The notes beneath the pieces were generated by a model, which had not been told where the DNA came from, searched no databases, and worked only from the letters and a program-made list of their open reading frames with translations. Source: Nocardia niigatensis NBRC 100131 (GTDB lineage Bacteria > Actinomycetota > Actinomycetes > Mycobacteriales > Mycobacteriaceae). From it: a stretch of 64,000 bases of DNA. The translations under genes were made by a program, and so were the position numbers. Location of the stretch: positions 61,755 to 125,754 of the forward strand of contig NZ_BAGC01000005.1 of assembly GCF_000308655.1 (NCBI RefSeq). Reading direction: 5' to 3'. Of the stretch, positions 8,849 through 18,033 are shown piece after piece; position 1 is the stretch's first letter, and each line of letters begins with the position of its first letter.

Positions 8849-8875
8849 GTGCCCGGCTCGTTTCGAGCCGGGCAC
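8849..8875. terminator. Bidirectional terminator
   Basis: GTGCCCGGCTCG, TTT loop, CGAGCCGGGCAC: a perfect 12-bp stem between the convergent mycolyltransferase and DUF397 genes. Confidence 0.8.
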
Positions 8876-8882
8876 ACCCGAA

Positions 8883-9155
8883 TCAGGCTCCGGGCCGGTT
8901 GAATTCGCCGTCTTTGGCCCCGGCCACGAAGGCTTCCCATTCGCCGGGGGTGAAGATCAGTACTGGCCCGTCCGGATTGCGCGAGTCCCGCAATCCGATG
9001 TTCCCACTGGCCAGAAAGGCGATCTCGACGCCGTCGGCGGTGTCGTCTCCGCGCCGCCACACCGCATCGGCCTCGATGACGCGGTTCTTCGCTTCCACTG
9101 TCGGCCTCCCCTGTGCGCACCAGCAGTACTGGTCGGTGATGTAGATCGCACTCAT
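8883..9155 (-). CDS. DUF397 domain protein
   Basis: Small actinobacterial protein of 90 residues. The C-terminal half is a classic DUF397 motif: VEIAF, then GLRDSRNPDGPVLIFTPGEW and EAFVAGAKDGEF. The N-terminal MSAIYITDQYCWC is unusual for the family, which normally starts close to the WRxS motif; an internal GTG (VEAKNRVIEADAVW) is the alternative start. DUF397 genes often pair with an XRE regulator, but none is adjacent. It is divergent from another small protein gene. Function unknown. Confidence 0.85.
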   Translation of the reverse strand: MSAIYITDQYCWCAQGRPTVEAKNRVIEADAVWRRGDDTADGVEIAFLASGNIGLRDSRNPDGPVLIFTPGEWEAFVAGAKDGEFNRPGA

Positions 9156-9218
9156 AATGCCAGGGTTTGTGAGGGGTTCGGATCGGATATTCCATCTTCT
9201 GTCAGTGGAAGGAGGTAT

Positions 9219-9434
9219 GTGGTGCGCACGCCATGGTCCCCGCAACGAGCTGCCCCGGTCTCCGACAGCTGTGCGGTGGTTCCCGAACGCTTCACGGTGG
9301 AATTGGCCCACAGCATTCTGCGGATCCACCGGAGTTGCCCGACCGATCAATGTGCCCGTCGCAAGGCCGCCGTCTTCTATCTCTACGAGCAGCATCAGCA
9401 CGCCGGTGGGACCCGGCAGCGACGGCTGCGTTGA
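9219..9434 (+). CDS. Small hypothetical protein with paired cysteines
   Basis: 71-residue frame starting GTGGTG just after a GGAGGT ribosome binding site at 9211-9216; the second GTG (9222) has the better spacing. The core FTVELAHSILRIHRSCPTDQ then CARRKAAVFYLYEQ looks like a folded helical protein with a C-x4-C pair, and I believe similar small proteins occur in nocardiae. The gene is divergent from the DUF397 gene. Function not known. Confidence 0.55.
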   Translation: MVRTPWSPQRAAPVSDSCAVVPERFTVELAHSILRIHRSCPTDQCARRKAAVFYLYEQHQHAGGTRQRRLR

Positions 9435-9592
9435 CGGCTACCGTGCGGCTCTTGCGCTCGGGCGGCGCAGGAGCCCCAGCACGACGATGAGGGCCCGGCG
9501 CCGGTTCCCGCCGAGGGGCCGCGCCCAGCACTGCGAAACCCGCCGGAGGTCCGGGACCGCCGGGTCGGGGGTGTGCGGTGTGGGATCGCTAC

Positions 9593-9598
9593 TAACGT
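9593..9598 (+). promoter_or_regulatory. -10 box of oligopeptidase gene (leaderless)
   Basis: TAACGT, 7 nt before the ATG at 9606. Confidence 0.6.
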
Positions 9599-9605
9599 GG
9601 TCCCC

Positions 9606-11762
9606 ATGGCTTTGGACAGTGGTAGCGCGATCTCAGTTGACGGCGCGGTAGTGGCGCCGATCGCCAAGCGGGTGCCGGCGGAGCGCGTGCACCACGGGGA
9701 CGTCTTCATCGACGAGTACGAGTGGCTGCGGGAGAAGCAGGATCCCGAGGTCATCGCGTATCTGGAGGCGGAGAACGCCTATACCGACGCGCAGACCGCG
9801 AAGCTGGGCCCGCTGCGGGAGAAGATCTTCGAGGAGATCAAGTCGCGGATTCAGGAGACGGATCTGACGCTGCCGACCCGGATGGGCGAGTTCTGGTACT
9901 ACTCGCGCACCTTCGAGGGCAAGCAGCACGGTGTGCACTGCCGCTGCCCGCTCGCCGGCCCGGACGACTGGACCCCGCCCAACCTGGAGGCCGCGGCCAC
10001 CATGCCGGGCGAGGTGGTCCTGCTGGACTCCAACGAGCTGGCCGAGGGGCACGACTACTTCCAGCTCGGCGCGTTCTCCCTCACTCACGCCGGCGACATG
10101 CTGGCCTACTCGGAGGACACCACCGGTGACGAGCGCTATGTCCTGCGCTTCAAGAACCTGACCACCGGCGAGCTGCTGCCGGACGAGATCACCGGTGTCA
10201 CCCAGGGCGCGACCTGGTCGCTCGACGGCAAGTTCGTCTTCTACTCGACCTACGACGATGCGTGGCGGTCCGACACCGTGTGGCGGCACAGGCTGGGCAC
10301 GCCGATGTCGGACGACGTCAAGATTCTGCACGAGCCGGACGCGCACTTCTCGGTGGGCGTGACGGCGACCAATTCGGAGAAATACCTGCTGCTCTACGTC
10401 GAATCCAAGATCACCACCGAGAACTGGATCCTGGAGGCCGACAACCCCGAGGGCGAGTTCCGGCTCATCATGCCGCGGCGCGAGGGTGTCGAGTACTCGG
10501 TGGATCACGCCGTGGTGGGCGGCGAGGACAAGCTGCTCATCCTGCACAACGATGTGGTCGACGGGATCAAGGCGGAGAACTTCGTGCTGGCCGAGGCGCC
10601 GCTGCACGATCCGACCGATCAGACCATCCTGATTCCGCACCGCGACGATGTCCGCCTCAACGGCCTGGAGTCGTTCTCCGACAAGCTGGCGGTCAGCTAT
10701 CGGCGCGACGCGATGCAGCGGGCCGCGGTCTGGCCGCTGACCGACACCGGGTACGGCGAACTGCACGAGATCGATTTCGGTCTCGAACTGTTCGACTCCG
10801 GCTTCGGCGCCAATCCGGAGTGGGAGCAGCCGATGCTGCGGGTCGGGGTCACCTCCTACATCACCCCGATGAAGATCTTCGACTACGTGCCCGACACCGA
10901 CGAGCTGCTGCTGCGCAAGGAGCTGGTGGTGCTCGGCGATTACAACGCCGATGACTATGTGCAGCACCGGGATTGGGCGGTGGCCGCGGACGGCACCCGG
11001 GTGCCGATCTCGGTCGTCATGCGCAAGGACGCCCCGGCGGGCCCGAAGCCGTTGCTGCTCTACGGGTACGGCTCGTACGAGGCGCCGATGGACCCGTACT
11101 TCTCGGTCGGGCGGTTGTCGCTGCTGGACCGCGGCATGGTGTACGCGGTCGCGCACGTCCGCGGCGGCGGCGAGATGGGCCGGCGCTGGTACGAGGAGGG
11201 CAAGAAGCTCGCGAAGAAGAACACCTTCACCGACTTCATCGCCTGCGCACGGCATCTGGTGGATTCCGGTGTCACCGCGCCGGACCGCATGCTCGCGGAG
11301 GGCGGCAGCGCGGGCGGGCTGCTGATGGGCGCGGTCGCGAACATGGCGCCCGAGCTGTTCACGGGCATCCTGACCAATGTGCCGTTCGTGGACCCGCTGA
11401 CGTCCATCCTGGACGAGTCGCTGCCGCTGACCGTCACCGAATGGGACGAGTGGGGTAATCCGTTGGCGGACAAGGACGTCTACGAGTACATGAAGTCCTA
11501 CGCCCCCTACGAGAACGTCGAGGCGAAGGACTATCCGGCGATCCTGGCCATCACCGGGCTCAATGACACCCGCGTACTGTATGTGGAGCCGGCCAAGTGG
11601 GTGGCCAAACTGCGCGCCACCAAGACCGGCGACGCGCAGCTGCTGCTCAAGACGGAGATGAGCGCGGGCCACGGCGGTGTCAGCGGCCGCTACGAGAAGT
11701 GGAAGGAAGCGGCGTTCGAGCTGGCCTGGCTCCTCGACACCGTGGGCCTGGCCGACAAGTAG
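9606..11762 (+). CDS. ptrB: Oligopeptidase B / prolyl oligopeptidase family (S9A)
   Basis: Cytosolic serine peptidase that cleaves short peptides, probably after basic residues. The 718-residue protein has an N-terminal beta-propeller (about 75-400) and a C-terminal alpha/beta-hydrolase domain. The catalytic triad is visible as S568 in GGSAGG, D654 in LNDTRVLY and H689 in GHGGVSG. LLYGYGSYEAPMDPYF is typical of oligopeptidase B. The ATG at 9606 is set by a TAACGT -10 box 7 nt upstream; an earlier in-frame start at 9573 would overlap the promoter. Single gene with its own terminator. Confidence 0.95.
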   Translation: MALDSGSAISVDGAVVAPIAKRVPAERVHHGDVFIDEYEWLREKQDPEVIAYLEAENAYTDAQTAKLGPLREKIFEEIKSRIQETDLTLPTRMGEFWYYSRTFEGKQHGVHCRCPLAGPDDWTPPNLEAAATMPGEVVLLDSNELAEGHDYFQLGAFSLTHAGDMLAYSEDTTGDERYVLRFKNLTTGELLPDEITGVTQGATWSLDGKFVFYSTYDDAWRSDTVWRHRLGTPMSDDVKILHEPDAHFSVGVTATNSEKYLLLYVESKITTENWILEADNPEGEFRLIMPRREGVEYSVDHAVVGGEDKLLILHNDVVDGIKAENFVLAEAPLHDPTDQTILIPHRDDVRLNGLESFSDKLAVSYRRDAMQRAAVWPLTDTGYGELHEIDFGLELFDSGFGANPEWEQPMLRVGVTSYITPMKIFDYVPDTDELLLRKELVVLGDYNADDYVQHRDWAVAADGTRVPISVVMRKDAPAGPKPLLLYGYGSYEAPMDPYFSVGRLSLLDRGMVYAVAHVRGGGEMGRRWYEEGKKLAKKNTFTDFIACARHLVDSGVTAPDRMLAEGGSAGGLLMGAVANMAPELFTGILTNVPFVDPLTSILDESLPLTVTEWDEWGNPLADKDVYEYMKSYAPYENVEAKDYPAILAITGLNDTRVLYVEPAKWVAKLRATKTGDAQLLLKTEMSAGHGGVSGRYEKWKEAAFELAWLLDTVGLADK

Positions 11763-11780
11763 GCCCCGAGACCGTAATGC

Positions 11781-11813
11781 GAAGTGGCGGTGGGAAACTC
11801 CCACCGCCACTTC
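11781..11813. terminator. Bidirectional terminator
   Basis: GAAGTGGCGGTGGGA, AAC loop, TCCCACCGCCACTTC: a perfect 15-bp stem between the convergent ptrB and gad genes. Confidence 0.85.
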
Positions 11814-11822
11814 GCGTTCCGC

Positions 11823-13295
11823 CTACTTCTTGCCGGGCTCGGCCCTGCCGGCCTCGGTGGCCGTCTTCGCGCTGTCCTTCTTGCCGCCGGCCTTGGCCCG
11901 CACCGGCTTCGCCTGCGGCGTCGGCACCACCGCGCGCGCGTTGTGCGGGAAGCCGCCCGCCTCCTCGCGGGTGAGCGAGGTCTTCATCGGATGCTTGTCG
12001 AGCACCTTCATGCTGCGGCGCAGGTCGGCGAGTAGCAGGTCGGCCATGTCGACGGTGAAGCCGTGGCGGAGCACGGCGCGCATGATGGTCTCGTCCTCGC
12101 GGTCGGCCGGCAGCGGGTAGGCGGCGATGAGCCAGCCGCGGGTGCGCAATCGGTCGGACAGGTCGTAGAGGTTGAACGATTCCTGGCCGGGCAGCCGCCA
12201 CGACACCGCGGTGATGCCCTTCCACGGGTCGCAGCTGTGGATGAGTTCGAAGGGCCCGGCCTCGGCGATGCCCTTGGCCAGATGCTGGCCCGCGGTGTAG
12301 ATGGCGGACTGGACGTTGCGATAGCCGGTGCGGCCCAGCCGGATGAACTCGTAGTACTGGGTGACCGCCTGCCCGCCCGGCCGGGAGAAGTTCAGGTTGA
12401 AGGTGGGCATATTGCCGCCCAGGTAGTCGACGCTGAAGATGAGCTCCTCGGGCAGATCCTCCTTGGTTCGCCAGATCGCCCAGCCTGCGCCCAGCGGTGC
12501 GAGACCGGTCTTGTGCCCGGAGGCGTTGATGGACTTGACCCGCGGAAGCCGGAAATCCCAACGGATTTCGGGTGCGCAGAACGGGGCGAGGAAGCCGCCG
12601 CTGGCCGCGTCGACATGGATGGGGATGTCGAGCCCGGTGTCGGTCTGCAACCGGTCGAGCGCCTTGCTGATGCCCTCGACGTCCTCGAACAGGCCGGTGA
12701 AGGTCTGGCCGAAGGTGGGCACCACCACGATGGTGTTCTCGTCGCAGTAGGCGGCGATGTCGTCGGGGTGCATGGTGTAGCGGTCGCCGCGCAGCGGGAT
12801 CTGCCGGATCTCCACGTCGAAGTAGCGCGCGAACTTCTCCCAGCACACCTGGACCGGGCCGCACACGAAGTTGGGGACGCCGGTGCCGCCGCGCGTGCGC
12901 CAGCGGAACTTGGCGGCCAGGCCGCCCAGCATGGCGGCCTCGCTGGACCCGGTGGTGGAGGTGCCCAGCGTGTGCTGTGGTTCGGGGGAGTTCCACAGGT
13001 CGGCGAGCATGCGCACGCAGCGCTGCTCGAGTTCGGCGGTCTGCGGGTACTCGTCCTTGTCGACGATGTTCTTGTCGAGACACTCGCCCATCAGCCGCCG
13101 GGCCTCGTCGTCGACCCAGGTGGTGCAGAAGGTGGCCAGGTTCATCCGGGAGACGCCGTCGAGCATCAGTTCGTCGTGCACGATCTGGTATGCGACCTGC
13201 GGGAAGATCTCGTGTTCCGGGAAACCGTGGTGCGGGGCGGAGTGTCGGATGCCGGGCATCGCGAAGACGTCATCGGGTTCCAGGGCGCCGGTCAT
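11823..13295 (-). CDS. gad: Glutamate decarboxylase
   Basis: PLP enzyme that converts glutamate to GABA and CO2 while consuming a proton, linked to acid resistance or the GABA shunt. It has 490 residues from the ATG at 13295, chosen because GGAGG stands 4 nt before it; an upstream in-frame start would be poorly supported. The PLP lysine is K262 in INASGHKTGLAP, with H227 and D229 in HVDAASGG contacting the cofactor. A Lys/Ala-rich tail of about 35 residues extends the C-terminus. Upstream, divergently oriented, lies the wreck of a GadC-type antiporter gene (13416-13690), so GABA export through that route is lost here. Confidence 0.95.
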   Translation of the reverse strand: MTGALEPDDVFAMPGIRHSAPHHGFPEHEIFPQVAYQIVHDELMLDGVSRMNLATFCTTWVDDEARRLMGECLDKNIVDKDEYPQTAELEQRCVRMLADLWNSPEPQHTLGTSTTGSSEAAMLGGLAAKFRWRTRGGTGVPNFVCGPVQVCWEKFARYFDVEIRQIPLRGDRYTMHPDDIAAYCDENTIVVVPTFGQTFTGLFEDVEGISKALDRLQTDTGLDIPIHVDAASGGFLAPFCAPEIRWDFRLPRVKSINASGHKTGLAPLGAGWAIWRTKEDLPEELIFSVDYLGGNMPTFNLNFSRPGGQAVTQYYEFIRLGRTGYRNVQSAIYTAGQHLAKGIAEAGPFELIHSCDPWKGITAVSWRLPGQESFNLYDLSDRLRTRGWLIAAYPLPADREDETIMRAVLRHGFTVDMADLLLADLRRSMKVLDKHPMKTSLTREEAGGFPHNARAVVPTPQAKPVRAKAGGKKDSAKTATEAGRAEPGKK

Positions 13296-13415
13296 GTGGC
13301 CTCCGATCGAAATTCGGCACGGGTTGCCGAGGTGATGGTAGCCAGCCATTCATGATCGAAACTGGTTCAGCGAGCTACCGTTTCGTAATCAAGAGAAAGT
13401 TGCTGACAGGTTACT

Positions 13416-13690
13416 ATGATGCCGGCGCTGATGGCCACCAGTCCGGTGGCCGGTCTGCGCGCCGCGCCGACCATGGCGGTCTGCGGTCTGGCCTGCGTGT
13501 TCCGCTACCCGCTGCCGGCGCGCTGCCGGCCGCGTTCGTGGCCGCCGAGCCGGCCCCGGGCGGGGCGGGCGGGGTGTACAAGTGGGTGGGCGAGGGCATC
13601 TCGCGGCCGATGGGCTTCCTGGCGGTGTGGTGCCGATTCGCCATGACGATCTTCTACCACCCGAGCCTGTCGGCCCATACCGCCGAGTGA
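13416..13690 (+). pseudogene. Remnant of APC-family glutamate/GABA antiporter (gadC-like)
   Basis: Two pieces of one transporter read in different frames. The first, from 13416, gives ALMATSPVAGLRAAPTMAVC then GLACVFRYPLPA, which matches the first membrane segments of GadC-type antiporters (SVASLRGLPTMA region). Near 13527 the homology jumps frame and continues LPAAFVAAEPAPGGAGGVYK then WVGEGISRPMGFLAVW, ending at a TGA at 13688. Only the N-terminal part survives. Its place beside gad supports the assignment. The family match rests on memory of the motifs, not on a search. Confidence 0.6.
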
Positions 13691-13703
13691 TCAGGAGGAA
13701 TTC

Positions 13704-15086
13704 ATGACCACAACCGCAGGGGCGCAGGAGGATTCGAGGGTGGCCGCGCTGCGCGCCGCCGTCAAGGAACTCATGCCGCGTGCGAAAAGCGACCTCGCGC
13801 AGCTCGTTTCGTTCAAGTCCGTATATGACGCCCGCCAGTTCCCGATCGAGGAGTGCGAGCGGGCCGCGCGGTGGGTGGCGGACGCCTTCGAGGCCGAGGG
13901 GCTCACCGAGGTGGGCCTGCACGAGACCCCCGACGGCAGCACCACGGTCGTGGCCCGCAGCCGGGCGCCGCAGGGCGCGCCGACCATCATGCTGTACTGC
14001 CACTACGACGTGCAGCCGCCGCTGGACGAAGGCGCCTGGAAGACCCCGGTCTGGCAGCTCACCGAGCAGGACGGTCGCTGGTACGGGCGCGGCGCGGCCG
14101 ACTGCAAGGGCAATATCGTCATGCACCTGACCGCGCTGCGGGCGCTGCGCAAGGTGTACGGCGACGACTATCCGGTCGGGCTGGTGCTGGTCTCGGAGGG
14201 CTCGGAGGAGCAGGGGACCGGCGGCCTGGAGGAGTTCGTGCCCGGCAATGCCGACCTGCTGCGCGCCGACACCCTGCTCATCGGCGACTGCGGCAATTTC
14301 GCGGTCGGCGTGCCCACCTTCACCCAGACCCTGCGCGGCAATGTGAATGTCGTCGTCACCGTCGAAACCCTTTCCGGCCCCCTGCATTCCGGCATGTTCG
14401 GCGGTCCCGCCCCCGACGCGCTGGCCGCCATGATCAAGCTGCTGGGCACCCTGCGCGACGCCGACGGCAACACCACCGTAGAGGGCCTGCGCAACGACCA
14501 GGTCTGGGCGGGGCACGAGTACCCGGTGAACCAATTCCGTTCCGACGCTGGCGTTCTCGACGGCGTCGGCCTGCTCGGCAGCGGCGCGGTGGCCGACATG
14601 CTGTGGGCCCGTCCGGCGCTCACCGTGCTCGGGATGGACGTCCCGCCCGTGGTCGGCTCCGCGGCGGCCATCCAGCCCAAGACGCGGGCTCGCCTCAACC
14701 TGCGCATTCCGCCGGGCACCGAGCCTGAGGAGGCGCTGAAAGCCCTGACCGCGCACCTGGAGTCGCACGCGCCGTGGAATGCCGAGGTGACCGTCGAGAC
14801 CGAGGCCACGGGCTCGCCGTTCGTCGGCAGCACGGACGGCCCGGCCCGGCAGGCCATGTCGGCGGCCCTGGAGGCGGCCTACGGCCGTCCCGCCACCACC
14901 GAGGGGCAGGGCGGGTCCATTCCACTGTGCAATGTCTTTGCCGACACCTACCCGCAGGCGGAGATCATGCTCATGGGCGTGGAGGAACCGAAATGCCTGA
15001 TCCACGCGCCCAATGAGAGCGTCGACCCGACGGAGATCGAGAACATGGCGCTGGCCGTAGCGCTGTTCCTGGCCTCCTGCCGGTAG
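13704..15086 (+). CDS. M20 family dipeptidase / metallopeptidase
   Basis: Cytosolic zinc peptidase of 460 residues, likely a di- or tripeptidase. Metal-site motifs are present: H100 in YCHYDVQPP, D133 in GRGAADCKGN, E168/E169 in SEGSEEQGTGG, D195 in IGDCGN, and the C-terminal histidine in CLIHAPNES. A lid and dimerisation domain (about 205-345) is inserted as usual. The ATG follows a strong AGGAGGAATTC ribosome binding site at 13691-13701. It starts 13 bp past the antiporter remnant, so its original promoter may lie in or before that relic. Confidence 0.93.
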   Translation: MTTTAGAQEDSRVAALRAAVKELMPRAKSDLAQLVSFKSVYDARQFPIEECERAARWVADAFEAEGLTEVGLHETPDGSTTVVARSRAPQGAPTIMLYCHYDVQPPLDEGAWKTPVWQLTEQDGRWYGRGAADCKGNIVMHLTALRALRKVYGDDYPVGLVLVSEGSEEQGTGGLEEFVPGNADLLRADTLLIGDCGNFAVGVPTFTQTLRGNVNVVVTVETLSGPLHSGMFGGPAPDALAAMIKLLGTLRDADGNTTVEGLRNDQVWAGHEYPVNQFRSDAGVLDGVGLLGSGAVADMLWARPALTVLGMDVPPVVGSAAAIQPKTRARLNLRIPPGTEPEEALKALTAHLESHAPWNAEVTVETEATGSPFVGSTDGPARQAMSAALEAAYGRPATTEGQGGSIPLCNVFADTYPQAEIMLMGVEEPKCLIHAPNESVDPTEIENMALAVALFLASCR

Positions 15087-15185
15087 TCGCCGGTGCGGCG
15101 GGTTCGGCACGAATCCGCTTCGGCCGCAGTGGGTTACACACTTCGCGCCGCCGGGCGGCGGCCGCTCCCGCCCGGTGGCGCGGGG

Positions 15186-15830
15186 TCAGAATTCCGCGTG
15201 ATCCCCGGGTTCGATGATCTTGAATTCGGTATTGGCGGGACTCATTTCGACCAGCCGGCCGAAATAGATGCCCTGCGCTTCGGGGGTGATGATGCCGTAG
15301 TGGATGGGGAACGCGACGCGCGGATTTACCGCTCGCAGGTAATCCACGGTCTCGCTGATGCGCATCCACGGCGCCACCGCCGGAATGGCGAGAACACCGA
15401 CCGGCGTCGAGGGAACCCAGAGTGAATCACCGGGATGGACGAGTTGTGCGGGATCGTCCGGAGTGCCGAGTTGGAAGACGGTGTTGTCGATAACCGGGAT
15501 GTCCGGATGGATCACCGCGTGCCGGCCGCCACCGCCGGTAATTCGGACACCGCCGACCTCGAGCACATTTCCGGCGTACACCGCCTCCCATGGCTCACCC
15601 CGCAGCAAAGCCGTCTGTGGATCCGACAGTAGCCTGGCCTGCGGATTCGCCTCGATCAGCGCCTCGATCCGATTCGGGCAGAGGTGGTCGGGATGCTGAT
15701 GCGTCACCGCAATCGCATCCAATCCGGTGAGGCCTTCGAATCCATGCGAGAAATTCCCCGGATCGAACAGGATCCTCGCGCCATTGAACTCCACAAGAAT
15801 GCAGGAATGTCCGAAATGGGCTATGCGCAT
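15186..15830 (-). CDS. Metallo-beta-lactamase fold hydrolase
   Basis: Zn-dependent hydrolase of 214 residues, cytosolic, substrate unknown; similar to the UPF0173-like branch. The metal motif HQHPDH occupies 44-49, with GHSC near the N-terminus and FPIHYG near 175 as expected for the fold. A TACCGT -10 box lies 6 nt before the ATG, suggesting a leaderless mRNA. It is divergent from purSQ, about 100 bp from that promoter. Confidence 0.92.
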   Translation of the reverse strand: MRIAHFGHSCILVEFNGARILFDPGNFSHGFEGLTGLDAIAVTHQHPDHLCPNRIEALIEANPQARLLSDPQTALLRGEPWEAVYAGNVLEVGGVRITGGGGRHAVIHPDIPVIDNTVFQLGTPDDPAQLVHPGDSLWVPSTPVGVLAIPAVAPWMRISETVDYLRAVNPRVAFPIHYGIITPEAQGIYFGRLVEMSPANTEFKIIEPGDHAEF

Positions 15831-15836
15831 GGCTCA

Positions 15837-15842
15837 ACGGTA
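15837..15842 (-). promoter_or_regulatory. -10 box of MBL-fold gene (leaderless)
   Basis: TACCGT on the minus strand, 6 nt before the ATG at 15830. Confidence 0.55.
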
Positions 15843-15933
15843 GCCCTCGGGGCTGTGGCGCAGACCACCCGTCGCACTGTGGCGCCCGCCACGGACGGCA
15901 CGACCCGGCGGGATGTCCGCCACCCCGGCCAAC

Positions 15934-15939
15934 TACGCT
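15934..15939 (+). promoter_or_regulatory. Putative -10 box of purSQ
   Basis: TACGCT; a transcript from here would have a leader of about 65 nt ending in the GAGGAG ribosome binding site at 15994-15999. Confidence 0.4.
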
Positions 15940-16005
15940 GATCAGCGATACCCCCGCCCGGCAGCATGGATGCCGGGCGCCGCCCCACCAGCTGAGGAGC
16001 AACGC

Positions 16006-16239
16006 GTGGCACGTGTCGTGGTCGAGGTGATGCCGAAGGCCGAGATCCTGGATCCGCAGGGACAAGCCATTGTCGGCGCGCTGGGGCGTCTCGGACACCC
16101 CGGCATCTCGGATGTGCGGCAGGGCAAGCGATTCGAGCTCGATGTCGATGACAATGTCACCGACGCCGACCTGGAGCAGATCGCCGAATCGCTGCTGGCC
16201 AATGTCGTGATCGAGGACTGGAAGGTCGTCCGGCTGTGA
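16006..16239 (+). CDS. purS: Phosphoribosylformylglycinamidine synthase subunit PurS
   Basis: Small dimeric scaffold of the FGAM synthase complex with PurQ and PurL (fourth step of purine synthesis). The 77 residues match the family: [20 protein letters not shown] at the start and [10 protein letters not shown] in the middle. The GTG at 16006 is set by GAGGAG at 15994-15999 and by family length; the open frame extends to 15913 without protein-like content. It overlaps purQ by 4 nt (GTGA), which indicates coupled translation. purL lies 5 kb away. Confidence 0.96.
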   Translation: MARVVVEVMPKAEILDPQGQAIVGALGRLGHPGISDVRQGKRFELDVDDNVTDADLEQIAESLLANVVIEDWKVVRL

Positions 16240-16913
16240 GCGCCCGCATCGGTGTCATCACCTTCCCGGGCACACTCGACGACGTCGATGCCGCCCGGGC
16301 GGTGAAACTGGCCGGATCCGAGCCCGTTTCGCTGTGGCACGCCGATGCCGACCTGAAGCAGGTCGACGCGGTCGTCGTCCCCGGCGGCTTCTCCTACGGC
16401 GACTACCTGCGCGCCGGCGCCATCGCCTCCATGGCCCCGGTCATGGGCGCGGTCATCAAGGCCGCCGAGCAGGGCATGCCGATTCTCGGCATCTGCAACG
16501 GTTTCCAGATCCTCTGCGAGGCGGGCCTGCTGCCGGGCGCGCTGACCCGCAACGAGGGTCTGCACTTCGTCTGCCGCGACCAGTGGCTGACCGTCGAGCA
16601 GACCGACACCGCCTGGACCTCCCGCTACGAGCCGGGCGCCCAGATCCTCATCCCCGTCAAGAACGCCGAGGGCCGCTACCAGGCCTCCACGGCCGTGCTC
16701 GACGAGCTCGAGGGCGAGGGCCGGGTCGTGTTCCGCTACGTGGGCGGCAACCCGAACGGCTCGCAGCGCGACATCGCCGGCATCACTTCGGCCAATCGCC
16801 GGGTCGTCGGCCTGATGCCGCACCCCGAGCACGCCACCGAGCCGCTCACCGGCCCGAGCGACGACGGCCTCGGCCTGTTCCTCTCGGTGCTGGACAGCCT
16901 GGTCAAGGCCTGA
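16236..16913 (+). CDS. purQ: Phosphoribosylformylglycinamidine synthase, glutaminase subunit PurQ
   Basis: Class I glutamine amidotransferase that releases ammonia for PurL. It has 225 residues. The catalytic cysteine is C87 in LGICNGFQ, with H196 and E198 in MPHPEHA completing the triad. The [14 protein letters not shown] loop is diagnostic for PurQ. The GTG start overlaps the purS stop as GTGA. The gene is followed closely by the convergent AmiC-like gene, 5 bp away. Confidence 0.98.
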   Translation: MSARIGVITFPGTLDDVDAARAVKLAGSEPVSLWHADADLKQVDAVVVPGGFSYGDYLRAGAIASMAPVMGAVIKAAEQGMPILGICNGFQILCEAGLLPGALTRNEGLHFVCRDQWLTVEQTDTAWTSRYEPGAQILIPVKNAEGRYQASTAVLDELEGEGRVVFRYVGGNPNGSQRDIAGITSANRRVVGLMPHPEHATEPLTGPSDDGLGLFLSVLDSLVKA

Positions 16914-16918
16914 TCGAA

Positions 16919-17986
16919 CTAGATCCCGTCCAGGATCTCGAAGTCGACTCCGCCCGCCCTGGCCAGCCAGGTCGGGCGGATCGCCTGTATCCCCTCGAAA
17001 CCGATCTCGCCCCACGGGGTTTCGACGGCCCGCCGCTCCGCCACCGCGGCCTGGACGCGCCGCACCTCGAGGGATCCGGCCAGTTCGGCCATGCCGCGCA
17101 GGGTGTGGATGGCCTCGTAGCTGGTATTGCTGAAATTGGTGAGTGAGGGCGCGAACCAGCCGTGCAGCCGGTGATAGCGGTCCAGCCGCTCCCGATCGTG
17201 CGGCCCGTTCACGAAGAAGCCCGACGGCACGAACAGATTGTGGTTGGCGCCGCCGCCCGCGGCCAGCAGCACGTTCTCGTCGACGGCCGGGCTCACCCGC
17301 ACCTGCTGATCGGATCGCCCGGTCCGGGAGAACTGCAGGTTGAAGCGGGCGACATCAGCGCCCACCAGCAGCACGATGATCCCGTCGGCCCGGTCGAGCC
17401 GCGGATCATCGAGGAACCCGCGGAAGTCCCGGGTGCCCATGGGCACGAACATCTCCAGCGGAATCAGCTCCGGATCCAGCAGGGCCGCGCGCACGGCCTG
17501 CGCGGTGCGCCGCGGCCACACGTAGTCGTTGCCGACGATGGCCCAGCGCCGCGCCTCGAAGCACCGTCGCAGCCAGTCCAGCGCGGGCACGATCTGATGT
17601 TCGGGATCCGCCCCGATCATGAACAGCCCGTCCGGGGCCGACCTCACACCCTCGTGATCGGTGGCGAACAGGTACGGCACCCGCCCGGCCGTCACCCGCT
17701 CCACCGCGCGGCGCACCGCCGAGGTGTGCCAGCCCGTCACCGCGTGCACCATGCCGGTGGACAGCAGCGCCGCCACCTCCGCGGCCACCACGGCCGGCTC
17801 GCGCCCGCCGTCAATGTGGGTGACGCGCAATTCTCTTCCCAGAATTCCGGAGGCCGAGTTGATTTCTTCCGACGCCAGAGAAATGGCCGCCTCACAGGAA
17901 GGCGCGAAGATACCGCCGGGACCCTGCTGTGGAACTATGTTGATGATCTCGAGGGTGTTCTCGGGATTCCCGCCGAACGGGGACAT
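16919..17986 (-). CDS. AmiC-like amide/urea-binding protein, no signal peptide
   Basis: Type I periplasmic-binding-protein fold (Peripla_BP_6, AmiC/FmdD group), 355 residues. It starts MSPFGGNPENTLEIINIVPQ, directly at the fold, with no signal peptide or lipobox, and no ABC permease or ATPase genes are near. This points to a cytosolic ligand sensor like AmiC of the amidase operons rather than a transport component. A GGAAGGG ribosome binding site precedes the ATG. It is divergent from a MarR regulator with only 47 bp between the starts, suggesting shared control. The ligand is unknown. Confidence 0.85.
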   Translation of the reverse strand: MSPFGGNPENTLEIINIVPQQGPGGIFAPSCEAAISLASEEINSASGILGRELRVTHIDGGREPAVVAAEVAALLSTGMVHAVTGWHTSAVRRAVERVTAGRVPYLFATDHEGVRSAPDGLFMIGADPEHQIVPALDWLRRCFEARRWAIVGNDYVWPRRTAQAVRAALLDPELIPLEMFVPMGTRDFRGFLDDPRLDRADGIIVLLVGADVARFNLQFSRTGRSDQQVRVSPAVDENVLLAAGGGANHNLFVPSGFFVNGPHDRERLDRYHRLHGWFAPSLTNFSNTSYEAIHTLRGMAELAGSLEVRRVQAAVAERRAVETPWGEIGFEGIQAIRPTWLARAGGVDFEILDGI

Positions 17987-18033
17987 CGGTTACCCTTCCC
18001 CTCGTTCAAGCGGGTTTCTGACGGGCGGGAAAT

